Assembly (NCBI RefSeq): GCF_019279795.1
Contig: NC_056744.1
Span: 906,641,571-906,705,570, forward strand
Reading direction: 5' to 3'
DNA: 64,000 bases
From: Protopterus annectens
Taxonomy: Eukaryota; Chordata; Ceratodontiformes; Protopteridae
The notes beneath the pieces are model-generated. The model saw only the letters and a list, made by a program, of their open reading frames with translations, had not been told where the DNA came from and ran no database searches. Positions 22,751 through 34,481 of the stretch are shown in pieces; the stretch's first letter is position 1, and every line of letters begins with the position of its first letter. A program made the translations under genes and the position numbers.

Positions 22751-24695
22751 GTGTTGCCCAAACGACTTACTTTTGTACCAAGCTGCAGGAGTGAGGTTGC
22801 TCAGGTACTGACGGACCTTAAAATGTTTGTGAGGAAGCTCAACTTAAGGGTACAGTTTCATGGCAAAAGTAATTACATTGAAAATAAGCCTATTGCTGAA
22901 ACTATAAAAAGGCCTAGCAGCTACTGTCCACCACTACATCAAACATTAATGGCTTTCGAAGTGAAATGTGAGATGGACATCAGGAAACTCCTTAAAAAAT
23001 CTCCTAAGAAAAAACGTTATAACTTAACACAGGGAGAAAGAAAAGCATTGATTGAGCTAGGCAATGATAAATCCAGACATGTAATGAAGGCAGACAAGGG
23101 AGGAGGTATACTTGTGACTGATACCACTAGCTACAACCAAAAGATAGAGAACATGCTGGAGGATAACAGATTTTATGAGTTATTTACCATGGATGACATA
23201 AAAAGAGCATATGAGTTATGGAACACTCATCTCACAACATTATTGGAAGAGAAACTTATTACTGAAAATCTTTATAATTATTTATGGAACCCATGCCCAC
23301 GTTTACCTTACTTTTTTGGAATACCAAAGCCACACAAGAACAGAGAAGACCCACCTTATAGACCGGTGGTAGAAAGTAGAGGTTCCCTTACTGAAGCCAC
23401 AGCCATTTCCCTTGATTACTTGCTGAAACCTTTAGCATAAAAGAATAAGTTATACATAAGAGATTCAATGAATTTTTTTGAGGAAAATAAAAAACATTAC
23501 AGTGGAAGCTGACAGTATTTTATTAACTATTGATGTGGAATCCTTGTACACAATGCTCCCTCACAATTACTGTAAAACAGTAGCTATGGAGTCTTTTAAG
23601 AAACATAATCAAGGTACACAGGCACAACTGCAAAAGTTAAGCAAGCTCATTAATCTTGTACTGGACTTCAAATTTTTTACTTTCAATGGCAAACAAAAAA
23701 AAAAAAAACTGGTATAGCAACGGGGGCTGCCATGGCTCCCAGCATAGCTAACATTGCCCTGGGCAAGTGGGAGGATGACTTTGTTTTAAACAACACAGAC
23801 TGCATACAGCATATCACATGCTATTTACGTTTTATTGACAACATCTTTATTGTGTGGGAAGGTGACACCTTGCAGCTTGGAGATTTTATCACTTACCTCA
23901 ATCAAACAACCCCCTTTTCCCATAGCTACACTTCAACCACTTTCTTAGATATGCAGATTTCCAAGGACACCAACAATAACAGAATCACCACTGATCTAAT
24001 CAGAAAACCAATGAGGGTTAACTTATTACTCCACAGTAAAAGTCTACAGCCTACAAAAACCAAGTATAATGTAGTGAAGTTCCAAGGCTATAGACTAGCT
24101 AAAATTACCACAGAGATGGAACCATTTTTGAGAAACCTAAACAACTTAGAGAATGATTTTCTAGTGAGAGGCTATGAAAGTCAGATGTTAAAAAACATCC
24201 TGGAACCCACTACAGAACTGAGAAGGACTGAAGCACCTTCACTCAACCTTCCCAGTAGGAGAATGTTAAGAAATTCCACAGAGAATAACAAATGCAAAAA
24301 TAGCTGCATCCTGTCATACAATTTGGATTATCACCGTATCAAAAATGTTACTGAAGAAAACTGGGACATTGTCACAGGAAACCTTTTTCTGATTAACATC
24401 TTAGGTGAAGCTCCATCCTTTGTTTATAGGAAGGCTTGGAACATTAGAAATTTTGCTGAATTTAAACCTAGACCATATGAGAGAAACACTAAAAGATGTG
24501 AAACTAATTGTACATTTTGTATATTTATACAGCAAGGTGATCGTTTTTATTGCCCTTATTTAAAGAAAATCATTAAGACCAGTGCAGGGGGTGACTGTAA
24601 CACTACAAAAGTAATTTACATGGCACAGTGCAATGAATGTAATGCACTCTATGTGGGCAAGACTGTAAATAAACTCAAGCGTAGGATTTCATGCC
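22751..24695 (+). pseudogene. Penelope-like RT and GIY-YIG coding region
   Basis: Three successive open segments (22751-23440, 23478-23717 and 23732-24751) carry the protein. The first has KADKGGGILVTDT and FFGIPKPHKN, typical of the Penelope N-terminal/RT finger region. The second has LLTIDVESLYTMLPH, RT motif A. The third opens with APSIANIALGKWED (motif B) and has CYLRFID as motif C, then a thumb-like region (TKTKYNVVKFQGYRL), a linker with several cysteines near CETNCTFC, and VIYMAQCNECNALYVGKT, the GIY-YIG signature. The segments are out of frame with one another, so the gene is dead. Base composition is AT-rich like the surroundings. Confidence 0.85.
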
Positions 24696-24698
24696 ATC

Positions 24699-25046
24699 AT
24701 ACCTCTCAAGTGTATCTCATTACGAGGAACGTACCTCATTTGGGCTCTTAAAAAGTTCATCTTCCTCGAACTTCCTCGAAGTTCCACATTGAAAAACTCT
24801 GTCGCACATTCAGTGTTAGGAGTTTTTTTTTTTTTAAGTGAAATACTTGGTAAATAGAAATTAATCATATTAATTCATTAAAATATCTTCTTTATAAGTA
24901 AAACCAGCATATTTAAACCATCCCATGACCTTCCTACCTGAAGTTGTTAGTAAGCCATTAGTATGTGTTCCACATTTTGCCCATTTGTTCCACATTATGA
25001 GGGCTAGTGTTCCTCATTATGGAGATGGAAGGTAGAGAGCTATGCG
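24699..25046. mobile_element. 348-bp TIR insertion inside the GIY-YIG region
   Basis: The interrupted text resumes exactly where the inverted arm (22070-22130) is continuous, which defines the insert. It begins ATACCTCTCAAGTGT and the reverse complement of its end begins CATAGCTCTCTACC; both are followed by ATCTC...ATGAGGAAC-like text, so the ends are imperfect inverted repeats. Flanking TGCCATC and TGTCATC look like a 7-8 base target duplication with one mismatch, as hAT-like elements make. The interior is AT-rich and non-coding. Confidence 0.7.
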
Positions 25047-25537
25047 TGTCATCTGTCAAAAACCCGCTCTGGATGTAAAAATAATGCACTAGCCAAACAC
25101 CTTTCTCTTCATAAAAGACACACAGATTTTAAGTTCCAGATCCTGGATCGCACAGACATGGGCGATCTTGAAGGAGACATCCTGAATATTCTGGAGAAAC
25201 ATGAACTCATGTGGCAGTTAAAGCTAAACTCTTTTAAGAAGCCTGAACTAAACTACTACTGTTCAATTAAAAGTGCACTGGAACTTAGAAAATTGCCACA
25301 TTGTTTACGTGACTAATTTTATTTTATTTTACTCTACCAGTGGGTTTTAAATACCATTTTAAACCAGTTGTAATTTAAGTATATATTTTGTTTCCATCAT
25401 CATACATTTTTTCTTATTATTTTTTCTTTTTCTGGTTTTCTTTTTTCCACTTTATTCAAAATGATGTATAATAACAATACTATTTATACAATTATATATA
25501 TTTTTATAGATAGTTTTTAGGGTTCTTGTACACAGAC

Positions 25538-25563
25538 CTGAAGAAGTCTAGAAGGACGAAAGC
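25538..25563 (+). ncRNA. Hammerhead-ribozyme-like core (main arm)
   Basis: CTGAAGA, AGTC TAGAAG GAC and GAAAGC occur here in the order of a hammerhead core, identical to the copy in the inverted arm. It lies in the 3' non-coding region of the Penelope-like element. The flanking bases differ between arms (CAATTTT here against CGATGTT there), and neither gives an obvious intact cleavage site. Confidence 0.5.
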
Positions 25564-26420
25564 AATTTTAACAATAGGTTATGAAAATAGAATATGATTT
25601 TTACAATTGATTTTTTACATGCAAAGTGTGTATGTATATATTTATATATATTTTTTGACTGCCAAATGGACTAAGGTTGATGATATATTTCCAGCCATGT
25701 AGTATATTGCCTTGGATAAAATCACGGACTTAATAATCTGGTTAAATAAGAGGTACCACATCATTATAAATTTTATTTAAAGTACATAAGGATTATATTA
25801 TTATGACAGCTACTAAGTGGGGCAGGACCAGCTTGAATGTCACACTGATGGGGGAAGGGATGTGAATTTAACGTGTACCAATAACACTTTGTTTTACAGC
25901 ACAATAAAGCACTCCCTTACCTGATAAAAATTATATATATATTTAGAAAGCTTGTGAGGAAACAATTACTTTATTTTTGTTTTACTTGGATCGCTTGTCT
26001 GTGTACTTAAAGGATTTTCGACTGGAAACAGAGTGCCTGCCTTGCTTGGATTACTTTTGAATACTTAGTAATTCTGTACAATTATATATTTTTTATTATT
26101 TATTTATTTATTTTTTTACTTAAGACGAGTTTAAGTTTGCTACTTCTACTACTTTTGTCTAATCTGATTAATATACTGTGATTAACTAGAGATATATGGA
26201 CTGAAAATCTTCCACACAGAGAAGTTTCTTACACTGTTTTGTATAAGAACTTTACTGAATACATATTGTGTACACAGTGTAGGCTTTATTGAATCTGGCC
26301 CCATTTTTATTTTAGATAGCTGTATAGTTTGTGGGTACACTAAATTGATGCTCCTAGTGCCCTTTAACAACTTCTTAAGTGTTACTCACCAAACAGATAT
26401 ACTTACTACTAATATGAAAA

Positions 26421-26605
26421 GTACAGTTTTGTACCTACCATAAATGTAGATGTTCGAGGATCCACATTGCTGCAGTCCTAACTATTGGGTAGTCCGCTGT
26501 CCAGTCGGCCCGAATACCAAAGTATCGGTCAGGCGCATTAGACTGACGCCAGTACGTCAGGGTACTAATGCGCATGACCGACGTCATATCCTCAGTCTTT
26601 TCTTG
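26421..26605. repeat. DIRS copy B left inverted terminal repeat with hairpin
   Basis: It matches the reverse complement of the right end with scattered differences. Inside, 26527-26579 folds on itself: GGTCAGGCGCATTAG pairs with CTAATGCGCATGACC (one mismatch), enclosing CTGACG...CGTCAG. Confidence 0.88.
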
Positions 26606-26743
26606 CCCCAGATGTCAGAAGACCCTAAAAAGACAAGGCCTAATATACCTACACCAAAAATATGTATAATATATACAAAATCATCAGCATATAACCTCAC
26701 CTACACAACCACCCCTAAACACAGAGGGGAAGGAGGGAGGGTG

Positions 26744-26842
26744 GACTGCAGCAATGGATCCTCGAACATCTACATTTATGGTAGGTACAAAACTGTACTA
26801 TGTTCTTCGTTCCACATTGCTGCAGTCCTAACTATTGGGTAG
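26744..26842. repeat. DIRS copy B internal complementary region
   Basis: The block is made of the reverse complement of the element's left extremity (CCTCGAACATCTACATTTAT, then GGTAGGTACAAAACTGTAC). It is followed directly by the reverse complement of the right extremity (ATGTTCTTCGTTCCACATTG). It is thus a stored copy of the joined ends, the hallmark of DIRS elements. It also sets the outer borders: GTACAG at 26421 and AACAT ending at 31834. Confidence 0.88.
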
Positions 26843-29800
26843 AATCCCAAAGCAGAGGTAAGGGAGGCTGGCAAATCATAAAGAAGCAGGAGCTGACAAC
26901 ATGCCTTGCAAAATAGCTGTGGCAAAACCAGCCCTAGACTTAGAGTAGAGAGGAAGGTGATAATGCTTAGAGAAAGTATGCACTGAACTCCAAGTAGCTG
27001 CCTCCAAAATATCCTTAGTTGCCACCCCTCTTAGAAATGCTGTTGAAGTGGCAGTAGCCCTAGTGGAATGAGGCCTAATCCCAGCTGGTATCTCCTTGCC
27101 ATGATGGGAATAACAAAATGCAATGCAAAACCCAATCCACCTAGAAATAGTTTGTTTTGACACAGGCTTGCCCTGCGAACTCAAAGCAAAAGAAACAAAC
27201 AACTGCTGAGACTGCCTAAAATCCTTAGTCCTGCTCAAATAATAACGCAATTGCCTGTGCACATCTAAAGTGTGCAAAATCTTTTCCCTTTATTTTGGGG
27301 ATCTGCATAAAAGTAGGCAAATGAATAGTTTGGTTTAAAGCCACACTAGAAACCACCTTAGGCATAAAAGAAGGATTAGTACGTAATGATACCCTATCCT
27401 TATGAAAAATCAAAAAAGGCTCAACCGCCATAAGGGCCTGTAACTCAGAAACCCTTCTTGCAGAAGTAATAGCCAACAAAAAAGCAGCCTTCCATGACAA
27501 GTATTTCAGTTCAGCAGTAGCTGCAGGCTCAAAAGGTTGTAGAGTAAGTTTCTCCAACACAAAATTGAGATCCCAAGCAGGAGTAGGAGCTCTACGTGGG
27601 GGTCTTATATTCTTTGCCCTCTAAGAAATTGCTTGAACAAAGGATGTGAAAACAATGGTGGGTCACAATCATAGTGAGCTGAAATTGCTGCAGCATGAAT
27701 CTTAATGGAAGAGAAAGACAAACCTTTGTCCAATAACTCAGTAAGATATTGAAGAGCCACACTCAAATTAGGCTCTGAAATCTCCAAACCCTTTGCTGCA
27801 GTCCAAAATAAAAATCTCTTCCATTTTTCTGCGTACACTTTCCTTGTACTAGGTCTTCTGGCTTCCATAATCACATTTAAAACTTGTTGAGGAAGTTGAG
27901 ACCTGCTGTCTTTCAAAACAGAATATGCCAGGCTGTTAGATGAAGAGAGTGAAGCTTGACATTGAGCAGACGACCGTCCTTCTGAGACAACAGATGTGGA
28001 ATCAAGGGTAAAGGCCATGGAGGCTTCTTTACCAGACTCCTCAGTAATGGGTACCAGTGCTGCGAGGCCAATCTGGAGCTATTAAAATCATCCTTGGCTT
28101 GTCTTGTCTGACCTTTAGAAGCACCTTTGGAAGAAGAGGCAGAGGTGGAAACGCATACACATGAAGATTTTTCCAACTGAAAGAAAGAGCATCCACTTTC
28201 CAAGCTGTGTGATGAAACCTCTTTGTGCAAAACTTTGGCAGCTGGTGGTTCAGTGGAGAAGCGAACAGATCTATGTCTGGAGTTCCCCAGGACACTGTCA
28301 ACTTTTGAAATACATGAAGATCCAGTTTCCACTCGTGGGGATCCATGATTTGTCTGCTTAACACATCTGCTAAGGAGTTCTGTGCTCCCGGCAGAAACCT
28401 TGCCTGAAGAGTTAGTTGCAAGCTGAGCGCAGTCTCCCATAAAATCATTGCTTGCCTGCACAATGGGTAAGAATGTGTTCCCCTTGTTTGTTGATGTACC
28501 ACATGACAGTTGTGTTGTCTGTTAGAATCAACACCTGCCCTGGAAGAAGTAACTCCTTGAAAGCCATTAATGCAAACTGGACTGCTAACATCTCCTTCAT
28601 GTTGATATGTAGATGCTGTAGTCTGGCAGGCCACTTGTCTTGTATCCACTTTCCATGTAGATGAGCTCCCCAAGCAATGTCCGAGGCATCTGTCGTTAAA
28701 ATCTGACTCGCCTCTGGCCGGGTCACAGAGAGTCCCTTGTTTAGGTGACATTCCTGAGCCCACCACAAAAATTCTTTTGAAGGCAAGGTATTATTTGAAT
28801 GACAGTGTCCAAATCCTGGCAGTGCTGTGTCCATACATTTTGAGATACCATTGTAGCTTCCTCATATGCAGTTTGGCATTGGGAAGCACCAGAATACAAG
28901 ATGCCATGAACCCTAATGCTTGAAGGACTGTCCTTGCAGTCAGCACGGACTGATGAGATAGTTGATGGAAGTAAAGTGATAGACTCTTTTGTTTGTCCGG
29001 GGTTAAAAAGGCCATCTGGGCTGCTGTATTCAGTCTCACACCCAGAAAGCACATGTCTTGAGAGGGTACTAGACTGGACTTTATTTCGTTCACAGAATAC
29101 CCTAGGCATCTTAGCACTGCTAAAACATATTCCAGATGCTGTAGAAGGTCTTCCTTTTCTTGAGCCAGAATCAGGCAGTCGTCCAAGTAAGGATAGATTT
29201 GAATTCCTTGTAGCCTGAAGTAAGCTATCACTGGAGCCAGAACCTTTGTGAATACTCTGGGCGCAGTAGATAAGCCAAAGGGCAATGCAGAGAACTGATA
29301 ATGAGAATTTCCAGCTCGAAAACGCAGATACTTCCTGCAACTTAGTCTTATAGGCACATGAAGGTAAGCTTCCTTGAGATCTAAAGTTACCATCCAGTGA
29401 TCTTTGCCCAGCAGAGGTAAAAGCTGTTGTAACGTCAACATCTTGAACTTGGGAATGTCCAGATAAGTGTTGAGGATAGATAAATCCAAAATTGGTCTCC
29501 ACGTGTTCCCCTTCTTTGGTACTAGGAACAGGCGAGAATAAAATCCTAGGCCCCTTTGTGATACAGGGACTGGCTGAATCGCCCCTATTTGGAGTAACTG
29601 AGAAATTTGCTTGTGAGCCTCTTTCCTTTGTGGAGGAGGAACGTCTGGCATGCCTTTGAAAGGGGCAATGTATGGAAATAAAACCTGTAACCGTGGTGAA
29701 TGATATCCAACACCCATCTGTCTTGAGTAATTAAATCCCAATTTTCTTTGAAAAGAGACAGTCTTCCTCCCAAAGGAGCTGCCAGACGAGAATCTACTGG

Positions 29801-31669
29801 CAGCTGAAAAGGCAGGTCATTGGGTCTGTTTACGAAAGGACTGACCTCTGCCCTCACCAGAAGTCTGAGCAGGTGAACTCCCTGTTCTAGGCCTAAAAGA
29901 ACCTTGAGCTCTGCCCCTACCACGTCTAGACCTACCCCTAGACTGGGAATCATAAGCAGGATATGTCCATCCCTTAGTAGGCCAATTTCTACTAAACTTG
30001 GTGGCTGCACCTGCAAAAATCTTTAACAGTTTGCATAGACTTAGCTTTGTCCTCCATTTTCTTTAAAACTGCTTCCACAGGCGAACCAAACAACACATCA
30101 GACTGTAAAGGAGCATCCAAAATCCTTGTCTTAACATGCTCAGCTAAATTCTGATCCCTCAACCAGGCATGCCTGCGAAGAACAGAACTAGTGGCAGCCA
30201 CCCTCGAGGAGGCCTGTACAGCATCAAAACCACATTGCAAAGAATGCTTACCCACTTGTTCAGACACGAACTAAATCCAGCAACTCTTTACACTCAATAC
30301 CTTCCGCCAAAGCATCCACCTTAGATTTCAATTGTGAAAGGAGATAATTTTGATATTTTAGCATGTGAAACTGACAATTCAACGCCCTCATGGCTAAAGT
30401 GGAAGAAGTATACACTTTCTTTCCCCATCTATCCAAAGCCCTTGCCTCTTTATCAGTGGGAACAGGGTTTTTAACAACAGAGGCCTTAACACCTTTAGGT
30501 CCCTGAGAAACAGTCTCGGGTCTGCCCTAGGACTCTTAAAAGATACTTATGAGCTTCAGGCACCCTATAGTACCTATCAGGTTTAACAGGAGCAGGAGGC
30601 AAGGAATCAGGGTTCAGGGAAGCCTCTGCAAAAACATCTTCTACCACATTCAATACAGGAGGTATAGCTAAGGGCCTATGCTGGGGTAAAACAAGAATTC
30701 CTAAGCCTTTTCCTAGAATCAGAGTAATCTTGGCCTTCCCATTTAAAGTGCTCCCTCATGGAATGCAGAGTCTCTGAAAATGAGAAATCCTCAGGAGGAG
30801 AAGCTGTAGGAGTGGAATCATCCACATCAGAATCAGAATAAGGAGGATACTCCTGCAAGTCTTCCGTAGAAGACTCAGAAGCCTCTGAACACTGTTCAAA
30901 ACTCTCAAACTCAGGTTCCACCCTAGGCCTCTTATCAGGAGGGGGCATAGAACCTCTAATCAGAGTAATTAAATCTTCTGCCATTTTAAGCATATGTTTC
31001 TTAGGCACAGAACCTGAAGTGCTAGGAGAAGCCCCACTGAAGCTAAACTTGGCCTACCTCTCAAAGAAGTTTTGGAAACAGAAGGAGAGGCTCTAACTAC
31101 CTTGGGAAGAGAGGGAAGAACAGTTACCTGAGAAGCCCCTCAGCCTGGCCTACCTCCTGAGAAGGCACATCCTGCAATAGTAAAGTCTCTGCCTGAGACT
31201 CCAAAGAAACTCCTGGCAAAACCTCTGGTTCCACTGAGCCTTCTAAAGAACCGACGTCCAAGACTGCCGGTTCATCAACTCTAGGCTTCGCTGTTTTGTC
31301 CTTGCGTTTTGGCGCCGGAGCATCCGACGGCATTTTATAATTGCAACGCTTCCCAAACACTAACCTGGCACAGTCTAACCTTCTCTTAATAGTGCGTTTG
31401 TTAAATCTAGCACAAGAGCGGCATCCAACAACGTCGTGCTCAGGCCCTAAACAAGGTATACACAAGGTATGGTAATCCCTATGAGGTATCTGTTTCCCAC
31501 AAGAAATACAGTTATTCACTTTTTCTGACATCCGTTAAATACTGAGGCAAGAAAAACCAAAATGTTCCCCAACGGGGTACTTAGCCAACTTTGATTCGGT
31601 CTGAAACTCCGCTTCAGAAAATTTCAGAACGCCAACCTGCACTCGCAAAACTGCTTCTGCATCGGACCA

Positions 31670-31834
31670 TGCGGCAAAAAAGACTGAGGATATGACGTTG
31701 GTCATGCGCATTAGTACCCTGACGCGTCAGTCTAATGCGCCTGACCGACGTCAGCCATATACTTTGGTATTCGGGCCGACTGGACAGCGGACTACCCAAT
31801 AGTTAGGACTGCAGCAATGTGGAACGAAGAACAT
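31670..31834. repeat. DIRS copy B right inverted terminal repeat with hairpin
   Basis: It is the reverse complement of the left repeat. The hairpin at 31700-31746 is tighter here: GGTCATGCGCATTAG and CTAATGCGCCTGACC flank CTGACGCGTCAG, itself a perfect palindrome. Confidence 0.88.
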
Positions 31835-34171
31835 CATTATCTACCACTACTGAAAAGTACATAACTTGACAGATGAGAGGCATCTTGGCACTTTATGATG
31901 AAATACTTTACTGTTCGAGATAACTGTAGTTAATGTTGCATCACTGAGTGCTGGAATTGCAGACTGCAGTCCAAAGTTTGTGTTTGCAGCTACCATAAAC
32001 AAAAACATTGTAGATGTCTGATTATGTTGTTTTGCCCCAGAGAGAGACTTCAGTGACATAGTTAGTAGTATTTTCCAGAAGACCAATGAAAGCTTCAAGT
32101 CACCATGTGCATGGCAGCATCCTACAGGCAATCATGTTTTCTGTTTTCCAGCAAAGAGATTTCTTTTAGGAAACACATTTTTTCAAAATTCATGCAATGA
32201 AACTGTCTGATATTCAGAAAGAATCATGTTTAACAGTCTAAAACAACTAAAGTTTACAAATAAACCAGAATCAGGGACCAGGAGCAAAACAGCACAGTCA
32301 AAAAGTCACAATGAATAAATAATGTAACAAAAAAAAAAAAAAAACAAGGGCAGGTAAGTTTCCAATTCATTAAAAAAATACAACCTGCAAACTGTGTAGT
32401 ATTCAAAGATTCCCCATTTCACTTCTGAGATTCGATAGTGCAAGCCCAGGAATTATGAAACAGAAATGTCTGAAAATACAGGAGAACAGTGAATGTCAAA
32501 CTTCTTGCTCTCCTTTAAAACTGTTACTTGCAAAAGGGAAGTCCTCTACACCCTTCAGTGTGGGGAGCAAGCCCTCCACACACCCCAAACACATTTATAT
32601 GAATTCCAAGACTGCCATACTCCGGAGAAGGATTATTCTGAGAGACTGTGATCTCAGACTTAGATGTTAGGTTTGCATTTTTGGTCATTTAGTCTTTCTA
32701 TCTGTTCTCATACTCATGAGTCATAGAATGTCATTTACATTGTTCAGAGCACTGCAGGAGTATTTAATCTCTGTACTGTTTTTCTAGCTCTTTTTCCTCC
32801 ACTGCCTGATGAATATTAGCTCCCTCCTGACCACTGACCAACCACCCATTAATTCCTCCATTACCCAAGGATGAGAGTCTGCTGAAAGGTGCCTTCATGT
32901 AGACAACTGTCAGGGGTGGTCTGAGTTTTTTTTTTCTTTCTTCCTACTCCCCTTTTACCTGCCTAACAACTGCTCATGGGTAGGGTGTGCACTGTACTTC
33001 AGCACTGTTCTACTCATTTCCTCAATGGGCTAATATCAGTGGAGCTACTCACCCAAAGGGCCATGTGGTTATCTCCCCAGTCTCCACCTGGAAAATCAAT
33101 TCACACACGTGTGCCTGACAGCATGATTTTCCAAAGCTTTATTTGGGATTTCATAAATTTTGATGATGTTGCCTAAGACTCTTTGCTGCTGCTGACTGAC
33201 TAATTTTATTTCTCTCCTCAAAAAAAAAAAAATTCACAAATTAAAGGAGAGTTTAGTTTAAGAATTTTTACCCAAATATAGTTTGCATTATCTGCCTTCT
33301 TCTTGACTTTAGTTGTGATCCAGGACAAGAGTTTTTATGTATACATATTTACGAAGAGATGTAATCTTGTTGCGTTGTTAAGAAAACTGAATTGAAGTAG
33401 CAGCTTCATATAAAGCGATTTTGAGTGTAAGATTCCAGCTGGATTTACATAAAGTTTTTTTTTTAGTGAATGCACACTGGGTTTTTGCACACTTCTTATA
33501 TATTGGAACTTTTGAATTCTGTGCATGTTAACAGTATTCCAGTCAGCAAATGTATGACCACGATCAATTATGAGATAAATAAGCTGCCCATATTTTATCC
33601 TTTTTATCAATATATCGCAAGAGTAATACTCCAAATGAAACGTACACAGTTAACCGGAGGAATGACAAAAGACACCAGTGGGTAGCTTCTACTCAGTGCT
33701 GAAATTATCTAGTATTATCAGCTGAAAGACTTACTGGGAATGGAGCCAGCGTAATGCTTTCTCCACTAAATCCTTGCCGGGAAGTACATATAAGTAAGCA
33801 ACAAAAATTATCTTAACTTCACTAACCAATATTGACAAGGGTTGACTTGTGAACACTGGGGCTAGGTATTTTTGTGAGGTAAGAAATTAGATTGTTCTTG
33901 TGTATGGCAACTCCTGCCGTACCTTTTTGAATCCTACTTTTTTCTTTTTCTTGTCATCTGGCTGATGTACTGCCAGCTCCAATACTGTCAAATCCTTTCA
34001 GTTCTCTAACCATGGTGGTCTTCTGATTTGACCTGTAAAGAAGGGAACTTCCTCTTCTAACAGCATACTCAAGTGGAGGTGGACAATTCCCAATGTGCAT
34101 GTTCTAAGGGGTGAAAGCCGTCATGCACCAGTGGTGGAACCTAGATAGGTGATGAGCTCAGATACTGCAGC
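31835..34171. other. Unassigned, probably intronic DNA
   Basis: No exon, RNA gene or named element was recognised over 2.3 kb. The base composition is moderate, with A and T runs (about 32329-32344 and 33220-33232). It lies upstream of the ALG14 terminal exon on the minus strand, so ALG14 intron is the best guess. Confidence 0.45.
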
Positions 34172-34481
34172 TTCATAGGTAGGTACTAGGCTATCGGCCC
34201 TGGGGCCTATACAAGCCCAGCCAAAAAGGTACCCTGGCTTTTGCCACCCAAGAAAATTATTTTCCTGTGCCACTGTCGAGCAGAGCCACAGAGGTGATCC
34301 CCGGGGTGAATTTCCTATTTCCCATCCAATCATCAAGGTTTTTCTTGAAGAGTGCTAATGAAGAGCTTTGTTTGATATAGATAGGTAGTTTATTCCAGAG
34401 TATGCGGAATCTCTGGGACAGGAATCTATCCCTCCGGCATGTTCTGTTTATTATGGTGACAAGGTTTAGGTCCCTAGAGCG

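Larger units (their letters stand above)
22196..26040 (+). mobile_element. Penelope-like retroelement, nearly full length
   Basis: The plus strand carries, in order: a Gln/His/Pro-rich N-terminal region (22.2-22.7 kb), the Penelope N-terminal and RT domains (22.75-24.2 kb), a linker with a Cys cluster (about 24.5 kb), a GIY-YIG endonuclease (from about 24.61 kb, interrupted at 24699), then a 3' non-coding region ending near 26040. The 3' part is shared in inverted orientation with 21041-22195. Penelope-like RTs group with telomerase RT and insert with GIY-YIG endonuclease help. It is broken by about three frame disruptions plus one large insertion, so it is not mobile now. The assignment to canonical endonuclease-bearing Penelope elements is firm; the sub-clade is not determined. 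Confidence 0.88.
26421..31834 (-). mobile_element. DIRS-type retrotransposon fossil (copy B), best preserved
   Basis: Inverted terminal repeats of about 165-185 bases (26421-26605 and 31670-31834) bracket the element. An internal complementary region lies at 26744-26842. Parts in minus-strand order are: gag N-terminus with a Cys/His cluster (31124-31531), acidic gag middle (30676-31008), gag C-terminal part (about 29990-30270), RT (28791-29741, with LPFGLSTAPRVFTK and YLDD blocks), RNase H (about 28450-28830, with TTDASDIAWGAH), a downstream domain with DLFASPLNHQLP (about 28041-28400), and tyrosine recombinase (about 26876-27950, with SARRVSEL, HSTRA and the C-terminal tyrosine region). Structurally it is complete end to end. 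Coding is broken in about half a dozen places. It is the youngest-looking of the three large copies. Confidence 0.95.

Noticed and set aside
26450-26842. 130-residue plus-strand frame over the DIRS left end
   Set aside because: It is antisense to the element and consists of inverted-repeat and internal complementary region sequence.
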